From JAYRWN01 sp041917975 (GTDB lineage Bacteria; Bacteroidota; Bacteroidia; Chitinophagales; Saprospiraceae), in contig JAYRWN010000174.1 in the NCBI GenBank assembly GCA_041917975.1, positions 1 to 7,987 on the forward strand: a DNA stretch of 7,987 nucleotides, read 5' to 3'. A program made the position numbers and the translations under genes. The notes beneath the pieces were generated by a model. That model saw only the letters and a list, made by a program, of their open reading frames with translations, did not search any database and was not told where the DNA came from. Each line of letters starts with the position of its first letter. Within the stretch, counting starts at the first letter, position 1. Below, piece by piece: positions 1 through 7,947 of the stretch.

Positions 1-76
1 ATTCATAATTCATAATTCATAATTCATAATTCATAATTCATAATTCATAATTCATAATTCATAATTCATAATTCAT
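1..76. repeat. Perfect tandem array of the heptamer ATTCATA (TATGAAT on the minus strand)
   Basis: Ten complete copies of ATTCATA run from base 1 to 70 with no mismatch, followed by the six bases ATTCAT at 71-76. The array begins at the window edge, so its true length is unknown. It touches the iolA stop codon and shares one base with it. Because 7 and 3 are coprime, every plus-strand frame meets TAA and every minus-strand frame meets TGA once per 21 bases, so the array cannot encode a protein. The unit pairs with itself only through the 4-base AATT, so no stable hairpin is expected and it does not look like a classical intrinsic terminator. Heptamer intergenic repeats are known in several bacterial groups, and I recall similar A/T-rich ones in Bacteroidota. 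The function is unknown. Confidence 0.97.
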
Positions 77-1545
77 TAAAACTTCCTACTCCATTCTTTT
101 GGCCAACGTTCTACCACCACTTTGGTTTGGGTAAAAAACTCGATGGCATGTTTACCCTGGCCATGCAAGTCGCCAAAAAAACTTTCTTTCCATCCGCTAA
201 ACGGGAACTGCGCCATTGGCGCCGCGATACCGATGTTAATGCCGATATTACCAGCCATGGCTTCATGGCGGAATTTCCTGGCGCTGCTGCCACTGCTGGT
301 AAATATACAGGCCATATTGCCGTAATGATTCCGATTAATAAAAGCAATCGCCTCCTCCACACTGCGCATATGCAACAAGGACATGACCGGCCCAAATATT
401 TCTGTTTTAAGCAACTCGCCGTCGAAAGCCAGGTTTTCCAATATGGTTGGATAAACGAAACTGCCATTCTCATAACCACGGACCTGGTGGTCCCGACCAT
501 CCAATACAAGGGTTCCTTCTTGTTCTCCTTGTGCAATCAGAGATTCGATGCGCGATTTGCTCTGGTGGTTAATCACCGGACCCATCTCCACGCCTGCATC
601 CAGACCATAACCTACCTTACGTGTTTTGGCGGCCGCATAAAGGGATTCTTTAATGTCTCCGCGGTCCTCTACCGTTAAGACCACTGAGGCAGCCAGGCAA
701 CGCTGACCGGCGCAGCCAAAAACACTATCGGTAACGATTTGGGCGGTCAGATCCAGATCGGCATCCGGTAAGATGACCACTGGATTTTTTGCGCCGCCCT
801 GCGCCTGCACTCGTTTGCCATGCGCAGTGCCTTCGGCATAAATGTATTTAGCCACCGGTGTACTGCCGACGAAACTAACGGCTTTGACCCAGGGATGGTG
901 CAACAAGCCATCCACGGTAGCTTTACCGCCATGCACCATGTTAAGAACACCTTTGGGTAAATCCAGCTGATCGATCAGTTCGAAAATACGCACCATGGTC
1001 AGCGGTACTTTTTCGGACGGTTTAATGATCATACAGTTTCCCGTGGCTATCGCATAGGGCATAAACCAAAAGCTGATCATGGCCGGGAAATTAAAAGGGG
1101 CTATACATGCAGTGACCCCTAACGGTTGCCTGATCATGTATTCGTCAATGCCGGTGGCAACATTTTCCAGAAATTCACTTTGCATGAGCATCGGTGTTCC
1201 GCAGGCGACCTCCACATTTTCTATCGCCCGCTGAATTTCACCGGTTGATTCAGCCAGAGTTTTCCCACATTCCAGAGTTATTAACCGGCTCAATTCATCG
1301 CGATGGTCTTCCAGCAATTGTTTGAGTCTAAACAAAGGCTGGATTCTTTTCAGCACAGGAACACTATGCCATTCTAAATATGCGGCTTGTGCTGCGGCAA
1401 CTGCTTTTTGTACATCGGCGGCGGTTTCTGCGCCATAAGGAACTTCCGCCAGGATTTCTTGGGTAGCCGGATTGATTACCGGAAGTGACGTGGGGCAATG
1501 GCTTTGCACCCATTGACCGTTGATATAATTTTTAAGTAAATCCAT
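76..1545 (-). CDS. iolA: CoA-acylating (methyl)malonate-semialdehyde dehydrogenase, IolA/MmsA family
   Basis: This 489-residue protein is a full-length aldehyde dehydrogenase, about the size of B. subtilis IolA. It should oxidise malonate semialdehyde (or methylmalonate semialdehyde) with NAD+ and CoA to acetyl-CoA (or propionyl-CoA) plus CO2, in the cytoplasm. Visible motifs are IAPFNFP (148-154, with the conserved Asn152), the Rossmann segment FVGST (225-229), GGAKN (250-254), GQRC with the catalytic Cys283, and EIFGPV (382-387). GGAKN stands where hydrolytic aldehyde dehydrogenases carry a glutamate general base; its absence, together with the Arg before the Cys, is characteristic of the CoA-dependent subfamily. 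It is the last gene of the run, 19 bases after the symporter, with an A-rich spacer (AAAAA directly before the ATG) and no Shine-Dalgarno. The stop TAA is followed at once by TGA. The same family serves valine catabolism (mmsA), but the neighbours favour the inositol role. Confidence 0.95.
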   Translation of the reverse strand: MDLLKNYINGQWVQSHCPTSLPVINPATQEILAEVPYGAETAADVQKAVAAAQAAYLEWHSVPVLKRIQPLFRLKQLLEDHRDELSRLITLECGKTLAESTGEIQRAIENVEVACGTPMLMQSEFLENVATGIDEYMIRQPLGVTACIAPFNFPAMISFWFMPYAIATGNCMIIKPSEKVPLTMVRIFELIDQLDLPKGVLNMVHGGKATVDGLLHHPWVKAVSFVGSTPVAKYIYAEGTAHGKRVQAQGGAKNPVVILPDADLDLTAQIVTDSVFGCAGQRCLAASVVLTVEDRGDIKESLYAAAKTRKVGYGLDAGVEMGPVINHQSKSRIESLIAQGEQEGTLVLDGRDHQVRGYENGSFVYPTILENLAFDGELLKTEIFGPVMSLLHMRSVEEAIAFINRNHYGNMACIFTSSGSSARKFRHEAMAGNIGINIGIAAPMAQFPFSGWKESFFGDLHGQGKHAIEFFTQTKVVVERWPKEWSRKF

Positions 1546-1564
1546 TTTTTATAATTACTGCCGT

Positions 1565-3136
1565 TTAATGCATAGCGTAATAAATCAAAATTGTTACCAC
1601 GATCAGAAAGATAGCCACCGGTCGGGTGTATTTCCAGGGAGTGATATTTACTTCTCCCGTATGCACCGGTACATAAGGATTCGTGTTTTTGTAAATGGCC
1701 GAAACCCCCAGCATAACCAAAATATTCAAGACAAATTCGATGCCCCAGATGTGGATGTAATGGATATCCACTTTTAACCAAAAGGTGGTAACCAAATAAA
1801 AAATTAATCCAGTAATGACGGCGACTTTAGCCCCGGTAGCGGAAACACTTTTAATGAAAAAGCCGCCAATTAAAATGGAAGCGATGGGTATAAAAAAGAT
1901 ACCATTCAATTGTTGGAGTAACTGATATAATCCTTCCGGAGCTTTGGCCACCATCGGAGCCACCAGGATGGCAAAAATGGCCAGCAAAATAGAGGTGGTT
2001 CGCCCGACACGGACAATTTGTTTATCAGTCGCAGCTGGATTAATTTGTCGCTTATAAACACCAAAACTGAATAAAGTAGCGGCACTGTTCAGCACAGCAT
2101 TCATTGTGCTTAAGATAGCCCCCATCACCACCGCCGCAAACAAACCGACCATGCTGAGGGGGAGGATTTTTTTAATTAATTCGGGATAAATGGTATCCTG
2201 GCGGTCATATAAAGTATCACCAAAATAATAAAAGCCGATGACGCCTGGCAAGACAATGATCAGGGGCATCAGGATTTTAAATAACCCCATCAATAAAAAT
2301 CCTTTTTGAGCTTCTTTGAGATTTTCTGCACCCAGGGCGCGTTGCACAATCACCTGGTTCATACACCAGAAATAGATTTGATTCACGACCAGCCCGGTAA
2401 ACAACGTGCCAAAAGGAACGGGCGAGTCCTTGCCGCCGATGGCACTAAATTTTTCCGGCGCAGCAGCATAGACCTTGCTGATACCTTCGCTCAGACTGTT
2501 ATTGCCAATGTCCAGTAAGGCGATGATGGGCACCACCAACCCGCCGACAAACAAGCCCAGGCCATAGATAGCATCCGAATAGGCAATGGCTTTTAATCCG
2601 CCGAATATAGCATAAACTGATCCTAATATGCCGGTGATAATGATCAGGTACCAGAGGGATTGATCCCGCGATAAATTGAATTTCTCCGAGACATCAAACA
2701 GGGTTTCAAAATTCAGCGCGCCGGTATATAAAACTACCGGCAACAAAGTTACCACAAACGAAACTATCAGGAGTAAATTGACCAAGGTGTGGGTGCCCTG
2801 ATCAAAACGCAGTTCCAGGTATTGGGGGATGGTGGTCAGCCCCATTTTTAAGTACCGCGGTATAAAATAAAGCGCACCGATCACCAAAGCTATCGCACTG
2901 GTGACTTCCCAGGCCATGACCACAAAACCATGCTTGTAGGCCGATCCATTCATGCCGATCAGGTGTTCGGTAGAGATATTGGTCAAAAGCATGGAGATGG
3001 CGATCAAGGTAGACCCCAAGGTCCTGCCGCCCAGGAAGTAACCGGTGGCAGAGCTGATACGGTTGTCACGCAGCTTGTACCAGGTGAAAACACCGACCGC
3101 GATGGTAAATAATAGAAAGGTAAGGATCGCCTGCAT
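1565..3136 (-). CDS. Sodium:solute symporter (SSS/SLC5 family), probable Na+/myo-inositol importer
   Basis: This 523-residue protein is almost entirely hydrophobic segments, consistent with the roughly 13-14 helices of SGLT-type carriers in the inner membrane. Helices are evident near residues 3-20, 41-61, 71-92, 119-138, 162-180, 190-208, 284-303, 328-348, 380-397, 412-428, 437-451, 464-481 and 506-521. Family marks are LLTNIS (50-55) in the second hydrophobic segment, TTIPQYLELRF (101-111), GGLKAIAYSDAI (179-190) and AILSTMNAVLNSAATLF (340-356). In the last, Ser343-Thr344 fall where the Na2-site hydroxyl residues of vSGLT-like proteins lie. The following FSFGVY has Gly where many SGLT members have Asp. 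Family membership is clear. The substrate is inferred only from its place between iolD (22 bases upstream) and iolA (19 bases downstream); human SMIT proteins show that the SLC5 fold can carry inositol. A sugar or another cyclitol is possible. Confidence 0.93.
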   Translation of the reverse strand: MQAILTFLLFTIAVGVFTWYKLRDNRISSATGYFLGGRTLGSTLIAISMLLTNISTEHLIGMNGSAYKHGFVVMAWEVTSAIALVIGALYFIPRYLKMGLTTIPQYLELRFDQGTHTLVNLLLIVSFVVTLLPVVLYTGALNFETLFDVSEKFNLSRDQSLWYLIIITGILGSVYAIFGGLKAIAYSDAIYGLGLFVGGLVVPIIALLDIGNNSLSEGISKVYAAAPEKFSAIGGKDSPVPFGTLFTGLVVNQIYFWCMNQVIVQRALGAENLKEAQKGFLLMGLFKILMPLIIVLPGVIGFYYFGDTLYDRQDTIYPELIKKILPLSMVGLFAAVVMGAILSTMNAVLNSAATLFSFGVYKRQINPAATDKQIVRVGRTTSILLAIFAILVAPMVAKAPEGLYQLLQQLNGIFFIPIASILIGGFFIKSVSATGAKVAVITGLIFYLVTTFWLKVDIHYIHIWGIEFVLNILVMLGVSAIYKNTNPYVPVHTGEVNITPWKYTRPVAIFLIVVTILIYYAMH

Positions 3137-3158
3137 GAGCTTGGATTATGGTGCTTGG

Positions 3159-5015
3159 TCAATAATATTTTTGAGTGGATTTATGTTCGTGTAGTTGTTT
3201 AAACGCTTTTTTTACTTTTGGCAAGGAAGAGGTTTCAGCCACCGGCACTTCCCACCAGGCAAATCCGCCAAGACGGTGCTCCAGGTCCGTTTCTACATAA
3301 ATAACCGTAGTGTTCGGCAACGTTTTGGCCTTTTTCAAAGCTTTCTTAAGGTCATCAATCGTTTCCGCTTTGATGACCGTGGCACCTAGGCTAGCGGCAT
3401 TGGCGGCCAGATCCACTGGAAGGGTTTGACCCTCCAGCAATCCGCTCTGATCATTGCGATACACATATTTGGTGCCGAATCCTTCGGTACCGAGGGATTT
3501 TGACAAGCCGCCGATGCTGGCAAAACCATTGTTATTCAACAATACAATGATCAGTTTTAGTTTTTCCTGCACCGAGGTAATGATTTCCTGGCTCATCATC
3601 AGATAACTGCCATCACCGACCATCACATAGATTTCCCGCGAGGGGTCAGCCATTTTGGCCCCCAGTCCACCGGCTATTTCGTAGCCCATGCAGGAATAAC
3701 CATATTCAAGATGGAAACCTTTTGGATTTCGCGTGCGCCACAATTTATGCAGGTCGCCGGGCAAACTTCCGGACGCATTGACCACCATATCGTTAGCTGC
3801 GCTGGCATGGTTTACTGCCCCGATCACTTCACCCTGACTCAGGGGTACGCCATGATTAAGGTTGTACACCGCTTCCACCTGTTTGTCCCAATCCCGGTTA
3901 AATTTTTCCACCTTTTTGCGGTAAGCCGGGGCAACCTGATAATCTTTAATAAGTGGTATCAATTCCTGGAGGACTGCTTTTGCATCTCCGATCACCGGTA
4001 TAGCGGAGTGTTTATACGCATCAAATTCAGCCACGTTGATGTTGATAAACCTTACGCCTGGATTTTGAAACGCCGCCTCGGATATCGTGGTAAAGTCGCT
4101 GTAACGCGTGCCGATACCGATCACTACATCCGCTTCACTGGCTATGCTTATAGCGCCTGGTGTGCCGGTTACCCCGGCGGCCCCCAGATTTTGAGGCTCG
4201 TTATAATTCAGACTACCTTTACCGGCAAAGGTTTCTGCAACCGGAATTCCCGTCGAATTCACCATTTTTTTCAGTTCGGCAGAAGCTTCGGAATACAATA
4301 TACCGCCACCGGCAATGATCAAGGGTCTTTTAGCTTTTTTAATCAGCTCTGAAGCTGCCAGAAGGGCTTTTTTATCCGGACGATTGCGGGGGATAGACCA
4401 GACCCGTTTATGAAAAAAATGCCCCGGATAGTCAAAGGCTTCCGTTTGTACATCCTGTGGCATACTCAGCACGACTGCTCCGGTGTCAGAGGGTGAAGTT
4501 AACACACGCATGACTTCCGGCAGCGAGGCGATCAATTGTTCGGGACGGTTGATGCGATCCCAGTATTTGGCTACCGGCTTAAAACAATCGTTGACCGAAA
4601 TATCCTGTGTGGATCCGTTTTCTAATTGTTGCAATACCGGAGCCACCTGGCGGTTGGCGAAAATGTCACCCGGCAACAACAACACCGGTATACGGTTTAT
4701 GGTGGCCGTAGCGGCACCGGTGACCATGTTGGTAGCCCCTGGTCCGATGGAGGTAGTACAAATTAAAGCCCCCAGGCGGTTTTTGGTTTTGGAATAGGCA
4801 ATGGCTGTGTGTACCATGGCCTGCTCATTCCGGCATTGATAATATTTCATTTGCGGGTATTCCATTAGAGCCTGTCCAATCCCGGCCACATTGCCATGTC
4901 CGAAAATACCAAAGCACCCACCAAAGAAAGGCTGCTGTCGACCATCCCGTTCCACATATTGGTTGGCTAAAAACAGGATCAGAGCCTGGGCTGTGGTTAA
5001 TCTTTTTGTTTCCAT
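3159..5015 (-). CDS. iolD: 3D-(3,5/4)-trihydroxycyclohexane-1,2-dione acylhydrolase (THcHDO hydrolase), IolD
   Basis: This 618-residue ThDP-dependent enzyme hydrolyses the C-C bond of trihydroxycyclohexane-1,2-dione to 5-deoxy-D-glucuronate, the ring-opening step. The N-terminal pyrimidine-binding domain (about 1-200) has FGIFGHGNVAGIG (35-47), typical of IolD, and RNEQ with Glu64 as the expected cofactor-activating glutamate, then TTSIGPGATNMVTGA (87-101). The middle domain lies at about 215-360. The C-terminal pyrophosphate-binding domain has GDGS (467-470) and NNNGF (494-498), which form the classical ThDP/Mg2+ motif. Length and domain order match the family, so the gene looks intact. It starts 37 bases after iolC, with an A/T-rich spacer (AAATATAAATAC before the ATG) and no Shine-Dalgarno, and ends in TGA 22 bases before the symporter. 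The acetolactate synthase superfamily is related, but the IolD-type N-terminus and the neighbours make that reading unlikely. Confidence 0.97.
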   Translation of the reverse strand: METKRLTTAQALILFLANQYVERDGRQQPFFGGCFGIFGHGNVAGIGQALMEYPQMKYYQCRNEQAMVHTAIAYSKTKNRLGALICTTSIGPGATNMVTGAATATINRIPVLLLPGDIFANRQVAPVLQQLENGSTQDISVNDCFKPVAKYWDRINRPEQLIASLPEVMRVLTSPSDTGAVVLSMPQDVQTEAFDYPGHFFHKRVWSIPRNRPDKKALLAASELIKKAKRPLIIAGGGILYSEASAELKKMVNSTGIPVAETFAGKGSLNYNEPQNLGAAGVTGTPGAISIASEADVVIGIGTRYSDFTTISEAAFQNPGVRFININVAEFDAYKHSAIPVIGDAKAVLQELIPLIKDYQVAPAYRKKVEKFNRDWDKQVEAVYNLNHGVPLSQGEVIGAVNHASAANDMVVNASGSLPGDLHKLWRTRNPKGFHLEYGYSCMGYEIAGGLGAKMADPSREIYVMVGDGSYLMMSQEIITSVQEKLKLIIVLLNNNGFASIGGLSKSLGTEGFGTKYVYRNDQSGLLEGQTLPVDLAANAASLGATVIKAETIDDLKKALKKAKTLPNTTVIYVETDLEHRLGGFAWWEVPVAETSSLPKVKKAFKQLHEHKSTQKYY

Positions 5016-5052
5016 GTATTTATATTTGCTTCGATCATGTTAAATCAATTCG

Positions 5053-6051
5053 TTAAAACCCTCCACGGGAGTGTATTAGATCCAGGACCTGCTCGAGGGA
5101 AGGCATATCGTTGGCACACCCCGGTTTTTGGACCACCCAGGCTCCACAGGCATTTCCCATCCGACAGGCTTTATACCAATCCCATCCCTGCAAATGACCG
5201 TAGATAAACCCACTGGCAAAGGCGTCTCCGGCGCCTAAAACATTCAATATATCCACCGGAAAACCAGGTACATCTTGCACATGGGATTCCGGCCGGTGAA
5301 TGGTGACCCCTTTCGCACCCTTTTTTACGATCAGCACTTTAACCCCGGTAGATAAAATCTTGGTTATGGACAGGTCCAGATTGCCGCTGACTTTAGGTGC
5401 TGAAATTTGTTGATGAGCGATGGTAACCTGCCCGCTATCCTGAAGAGTAGCAGCCAGAATCTCTTCTTCTGTACCTATAGCGATATCAACTTTGGGCAAT
5501 AAGGCCCGCACCATCAACCCAAATGAACGGATGTCCGGCCACTGATCAGCCCGGAAGTCAATATCCATGAGCACCGGGACATGATGCTCCGCAGCTTGCT
5601 CAACAGCATAAAACACTGCACTGCGGGAGGGTTCTTTGTTTAAGGCGGTGCCCGATACTTCTATCATTTTATATTGCTGCACCTGGGCTGCGATGACGTG
5701 GTCTATGGTGATTTGACTGTCCGCAGCATTGTCCCGGTAAAAAACCAATGGGAAGCGGTCAGGCGGTTCAATACCCAACACCACAGCACTGGTCCTGGCG
5801 CCGGCAATGCGCGGAATACAGCGGGTGTTAACACCTTCCTTGTTTAAAAAATTCAGAATGAAGTCCCCGGTTTTGTCCTGGCCCACGCCGGTTAATAAAG
5901 TAGCCTGCAAGCCCAACCGTTGCGCACCGACAGCAATATTTAAGGGAGAACCACCGACAAAAGCGTTAAACCCCCGGATATCCACAAAGTCTGCACCGAT
6001 ATTCTGCGAGTACAAGTCTAACGAACAACGGCCAATGGTAAGGATATCCAT
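5053..6051 (-). CDS. iolC: 5-dehydro-2-deoxygluconokinase, IolC (PfkB/ribokinase family)
   Basis: This 332-residue cytoplasmic sugar kinase phosphorylates 2-deoxy-5-keto-D-gluconate with ATP to its 6-phosphate. It has the complete ribokinase fold signatures: GGSPLNIAVGAQRLG (33-47) for substrate binding near the N-terminus, IGTEEE (192-197) in the place of the family N-x-x-E region, VKKGAKG (242-248), and NVLGAGDAFASGF (270-282). The last contains the GAGD anion hole (273-276), with Asp276 as the expected catalytic base. Length is normal for IolC. PfkB kinases are hard to assign by sequence alone; the IolC call depends on the N-terminal IGRCSLDLY pattern and on direct flanking by iolB and iolD. 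The start codon lies three bases after the iolB stop (TAA GTC ATG), suggesting coupled translation. No frameshift or missing key residue is seen. Confidence 0.95.
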   Translation of the reverse strand: MDILTIGRCSLDLYSQNIGADFVDIRGFNAFVGGSPLNIAVGAQRLGLQATLLTGVGQDKTGDFILNFLNKEGVNTRCIPRIAGARTSAVVLGIEPPDRFPLVFYRDNAADSQITIDHVIAAQVQQYKMIEVSGTALNKEPSRSAVFYAVEQAAEHHVPVLMDIDFRADQWPDIRSFGLMVRALLPKVDIAIGTEEEILAATLQDSGQVTIAHQQISAPKVSGNLDLSITKILSTGVKVLIVKKGAKGVTIHRPESHVQDVPGFPVDILNVLGAGDAFASGFIYGHLQGWDWYKACRMGNACGAWVVQKPGCANDMPSLEQVLDLIHSRGGF

Positions 6052-6054
6052 GAC

Positions 6055-6945
6055 TTAGTTTATGTTTTGATCATTCATGGCCGCAGTCACCAGCGGTATT
6101 CGTGGATCTTTTCTTTTCCAACTGTCGAAGATCCACACTTGTGATGGATCCGGCGTATTGGCTAAAGATTGATCACTGCCGGCCAAGAAATTCAGGTAAT
6201 AACAGTGGTAGCCATGTTGTGCCACCACGGGATGGTACCCTTCCGGCACCAGGACCGCATCATTGGTTTTTACTTTCATAATCTCATTCAGTCTCCCGTC
6301 AGTGGTATAAACCTGCTGGATGGCGCTGCCCTCCGGCTGCTCAATTTTATAAAAATAAATTTCTTCCAGATCGGCTTCCAGAACTTGGCCGGAACCATCG
6401 ACCTTGCGTTGGTCATGTTTATGCGCTGGATAGGAACTCCAGTTGCCCGATGGCGTATATACTTCTACAGCTACCAGCCGGTGACAACCAAATCCGGGTT
6501 CGATTAAACTGTTGATTTGCCTGGTGGCGTTATCTCCTCCGCGTATTTCGATAGCTGATTCGGCAGGTACCTTTAAACGGGCTGGGTAATCCTCAGCGCT
6601 AAACACCCATCCGTAGGCGATATCCAGAACCTCACTGGTGGCTGTCAGGGTAAACTGGGTGTGGCGCGGCAGGTAAAGCGTGTGGGCAATCCCGGTAAAT
6701 ACGCTGGTTCGCCCATTATGAGTTTCCCAATTGCCTTTGTCGCTATCTACCCGAAAATTGCCACTGAGGACTATCAGACCGTACTCGTTCTCCTTTGTGT
6801 TGGTGGTCCATTGTTCCCCCTTACGCATCAGGCGGGCTTCCATGTTCAGGTGCGTCCACCCGGCTTCAGAGGCGAGGACGCGTTGATAGACCCCGGGACC
6901 GGATATGGCCTCTCTTACCAAGGGATATTTATTGCTTTTTTTCAT
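6055..6945 (-). CDS. iolB: 5-deoxy-glucuronate isomerase, IolB
   Basis: This 296-residue member of the KduI/IolB bicupin family converts 5-deoxy-D-glucuronate to 2-deoxy-5-keto-D-gluconate in the cytoplasm. The C-terminal cupin carries the expected metal-site pattern: SGNWSSYPAHKHDQ (166-179) with His175 and His177, then LEEIYFYK (193-200) with Glu194/Glu195, and VPEGYHPVVAQHGYHCYYLN (233-252) with His238. The N-terminal cupin (about 20-120) has no such cluster, as in other IolB proteins. It is slightly longer than the 271 residues of B. subtilis IolB, mostly at the two ends and in a short loop at 180-192. The ATG is 30 bases after the aldolase stop and is followed by AAA AAA; no Shine-Dalgarno is visible. 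It lies between the aldolase and iolC and forms an almost seamless pair with the latter. Confidence 0.96.
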   Translation of the reverse strand: MKKSNKYPLVREAISGPGVYQRVLASEAGWTHLNMEARLMRKGEQWTTNTKENEYGLIVLSGNFRVDSDKGNWETHNGRTSVFTGIAHTLYLPRHTQFTLTATSEVLDIAYGWVFSAEDYPARLKVPAESAIEIRGGDNATRQINSLIEPGFGCHRLVAVEVYTPSGNWSSYPAHKHDQRKVDGSGQVLEADLEEIYFYKIEQPEGSAIQQVYTTDGRLNEIMKVKTNDAVLVPEGYHPVVAQHGYHCYYLNFLAGSDQSLANTPDPSQVWIFDSWKRKDPRIPLVTAAMNDQNIN

Positions 6946-6975
6946 GATTTTGTCGCTGGTATGTTTTTAAGTGGA

Positions 6976-7947
6976 TTAGACTATTTGCCGGCTTAAGTTA
7001 ATGGAGTCCGTCTGATTAAAAAAATGGGATTTGTTTTTACAGCCCAGCACATCAAATCTTTTAGACATAAAATTTATATAAGCCTCCATATATTTTTTTC
7101 CGGGAACGATAGGGTCAAATTGTTCCGGTGTAGTGTAAAAAAACTCCCGGTGTACCCGGGTCCATAATAATCGCAAGTCGGTAGCGATATTTACTTTGCA
7201 CACGCCCAAAGGTATGGCAGCAACCAGTTGATGGTCAGGGACTCCTGAGGCATCTTTTTTTATCCGTCCCCCAAACTGATTGATTTTTTCTACTTCTGCT
7301 TTATCTACAGCCGAGCTGCCGTGCAGTACCAGGGGAAACCCGGGTAAGGCGGCTTGAATGTCCGCCAGTCGTTGCAGCTGCAGACCTTGACTTCCACTGA
7401 ATTTATAAGCGCCGTGACTGGTGCCCACCGCCACCGCCAGACTGTCACAGCCCGTACGTCGTACAAATTCCGCCGCCTGCTGTGGATTCGTGTAAAAGGC
7501 GTGTTTTGCCGCTACCTCCAGATCATCTTCCACGCCACTGAGCACACCGAGCTCGGCCTCTACCACGATATTTTTTTGGTGGGCCGCTTGCACCACACTC
7601 GCTGTACGCCGCACATTTTCTTCAAAGGGATCATGGGAAGCATCAATCATCACGGACGTGTACCCTTCATCCAGCGCAGAGGATATGGTTGCTTCGAAGC
7701 CATGATCCAGGTGCAAAGCATATATCACCCGGTGATAAATTTGGGCCGCCGCCTCTACCATCGAGGTAAGCATAACAGGATGCGCATATTGGCGGGCAGC
7801 CGGGGTAATCTGAACAATAATGGGCGCAGCGTATTTTTCAGCAGCGGCAAATAATCCATGCACTTGCTCCATGGTAAATACATTTACCGCCGCAATGGCA
7901 TAACGGCCATAACAGTCAGCATACATGGTGGCAGGAGAAATTCGCAT
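6976..7947 (-). CDS. iolJ: Class II aldolase, probable 6-phospho-5-dehydro-2-deoxy-D-gluconate aldolase (IolJ-like)
   Basis: This 323-residue zinc-dependent class II (FbaA/GatY/KbaY-type) aldolase should cleave 2-deoxy-5-keto-gluconate 6-phosphate into dihydroxyacetone phosphate and malonate semialdehyde. Seen in the sequence are AAVNVFTMEQ (19-28), LHLDHG (78-83) with catalytic Asp81 and zinc ligand His82, EAELG (130-134), GTSHG (175-179) with His178, LHGSS (208-212) with His209, and the phosphate-binding stretch VNIATD (252-257). The zinc site is therefore complete. GCKNKS (302-307) matches the point where relatives of about 285 residues end; a 16-residue tail (308-323) follows. An in-frame TAA at 7972-7974 and no intervening ATG make 7947 the most upstream ATG start. 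It is the first gene of the run in this window. The fold is certain; the substrate (as opposed to fructose- or tagatose-bisphosphate) is inferred from the iol neighbours. Confidence 0.9.
   Translation of the reverse strand: MRISPATMYADCYGRYAIAAVNVFTMEQVHGLFAAAEKYAAPIIVQITPAARQYAHPVMLTSMVEAAAQIYHRVIYALHLDHGFEATISSALDEGYTSVMIDASHDPFEENVRRTASVVQAAHQKNIVVEAELGVLSGVEDDLEVAAKHAFYTNPQQAAEFVRRTGCDSLAVAVGTSHGAYKFSGSQGLQLQRLADIQAALPGFPLVLHGSSAVDKAEVEKINQFGGRIKKDASGVPDHQLVAAIPLGVCKVNIATDLRLLWTRVHREFFYTTPEQFDPIVPGKKYMEAYINFMSKRFDVLGCKNKSHFFNQTDSINLSRQIV

Noticed and set aside
1..76. CRISPR array or intrinsic terminator at the left edge
   Set aside because: The heptamers are contiguous with no spacers, and the unit forms no G/C-rich stem, so it is a simple tandem repeat.
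127..678. Plus-strand open frame of 183 codons antisense to iolA
   Set aside because: It is fully nested in a well-supported aldehyde dehydrogenase gene, with no recognisable motif, and is best explained by codon use on the real strand.
3137..3158. Direct repeat GCTTGG twice in the iolD-symporter gap
   Set aside because: Two hexamers 14 bases apart in a 22-base spacer are compatible with chance, and no inverted symmetry suggests an operator.
3711..4352. Plus-strand open frame of 213 codons antisense to iolD
   Set aside because: It lies wholly within the intact, motif-complete iolD. Its translation resembles no domain I know and has no initiation context, so it is a shadow frame.
7354..7854. 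Plus-strand open frame of 166 codons antisense to the aldolase
   Set aside because: It overlaps the region that encodes the aldolase zinc site, its translation shows no domain, and it has no upstream signal.
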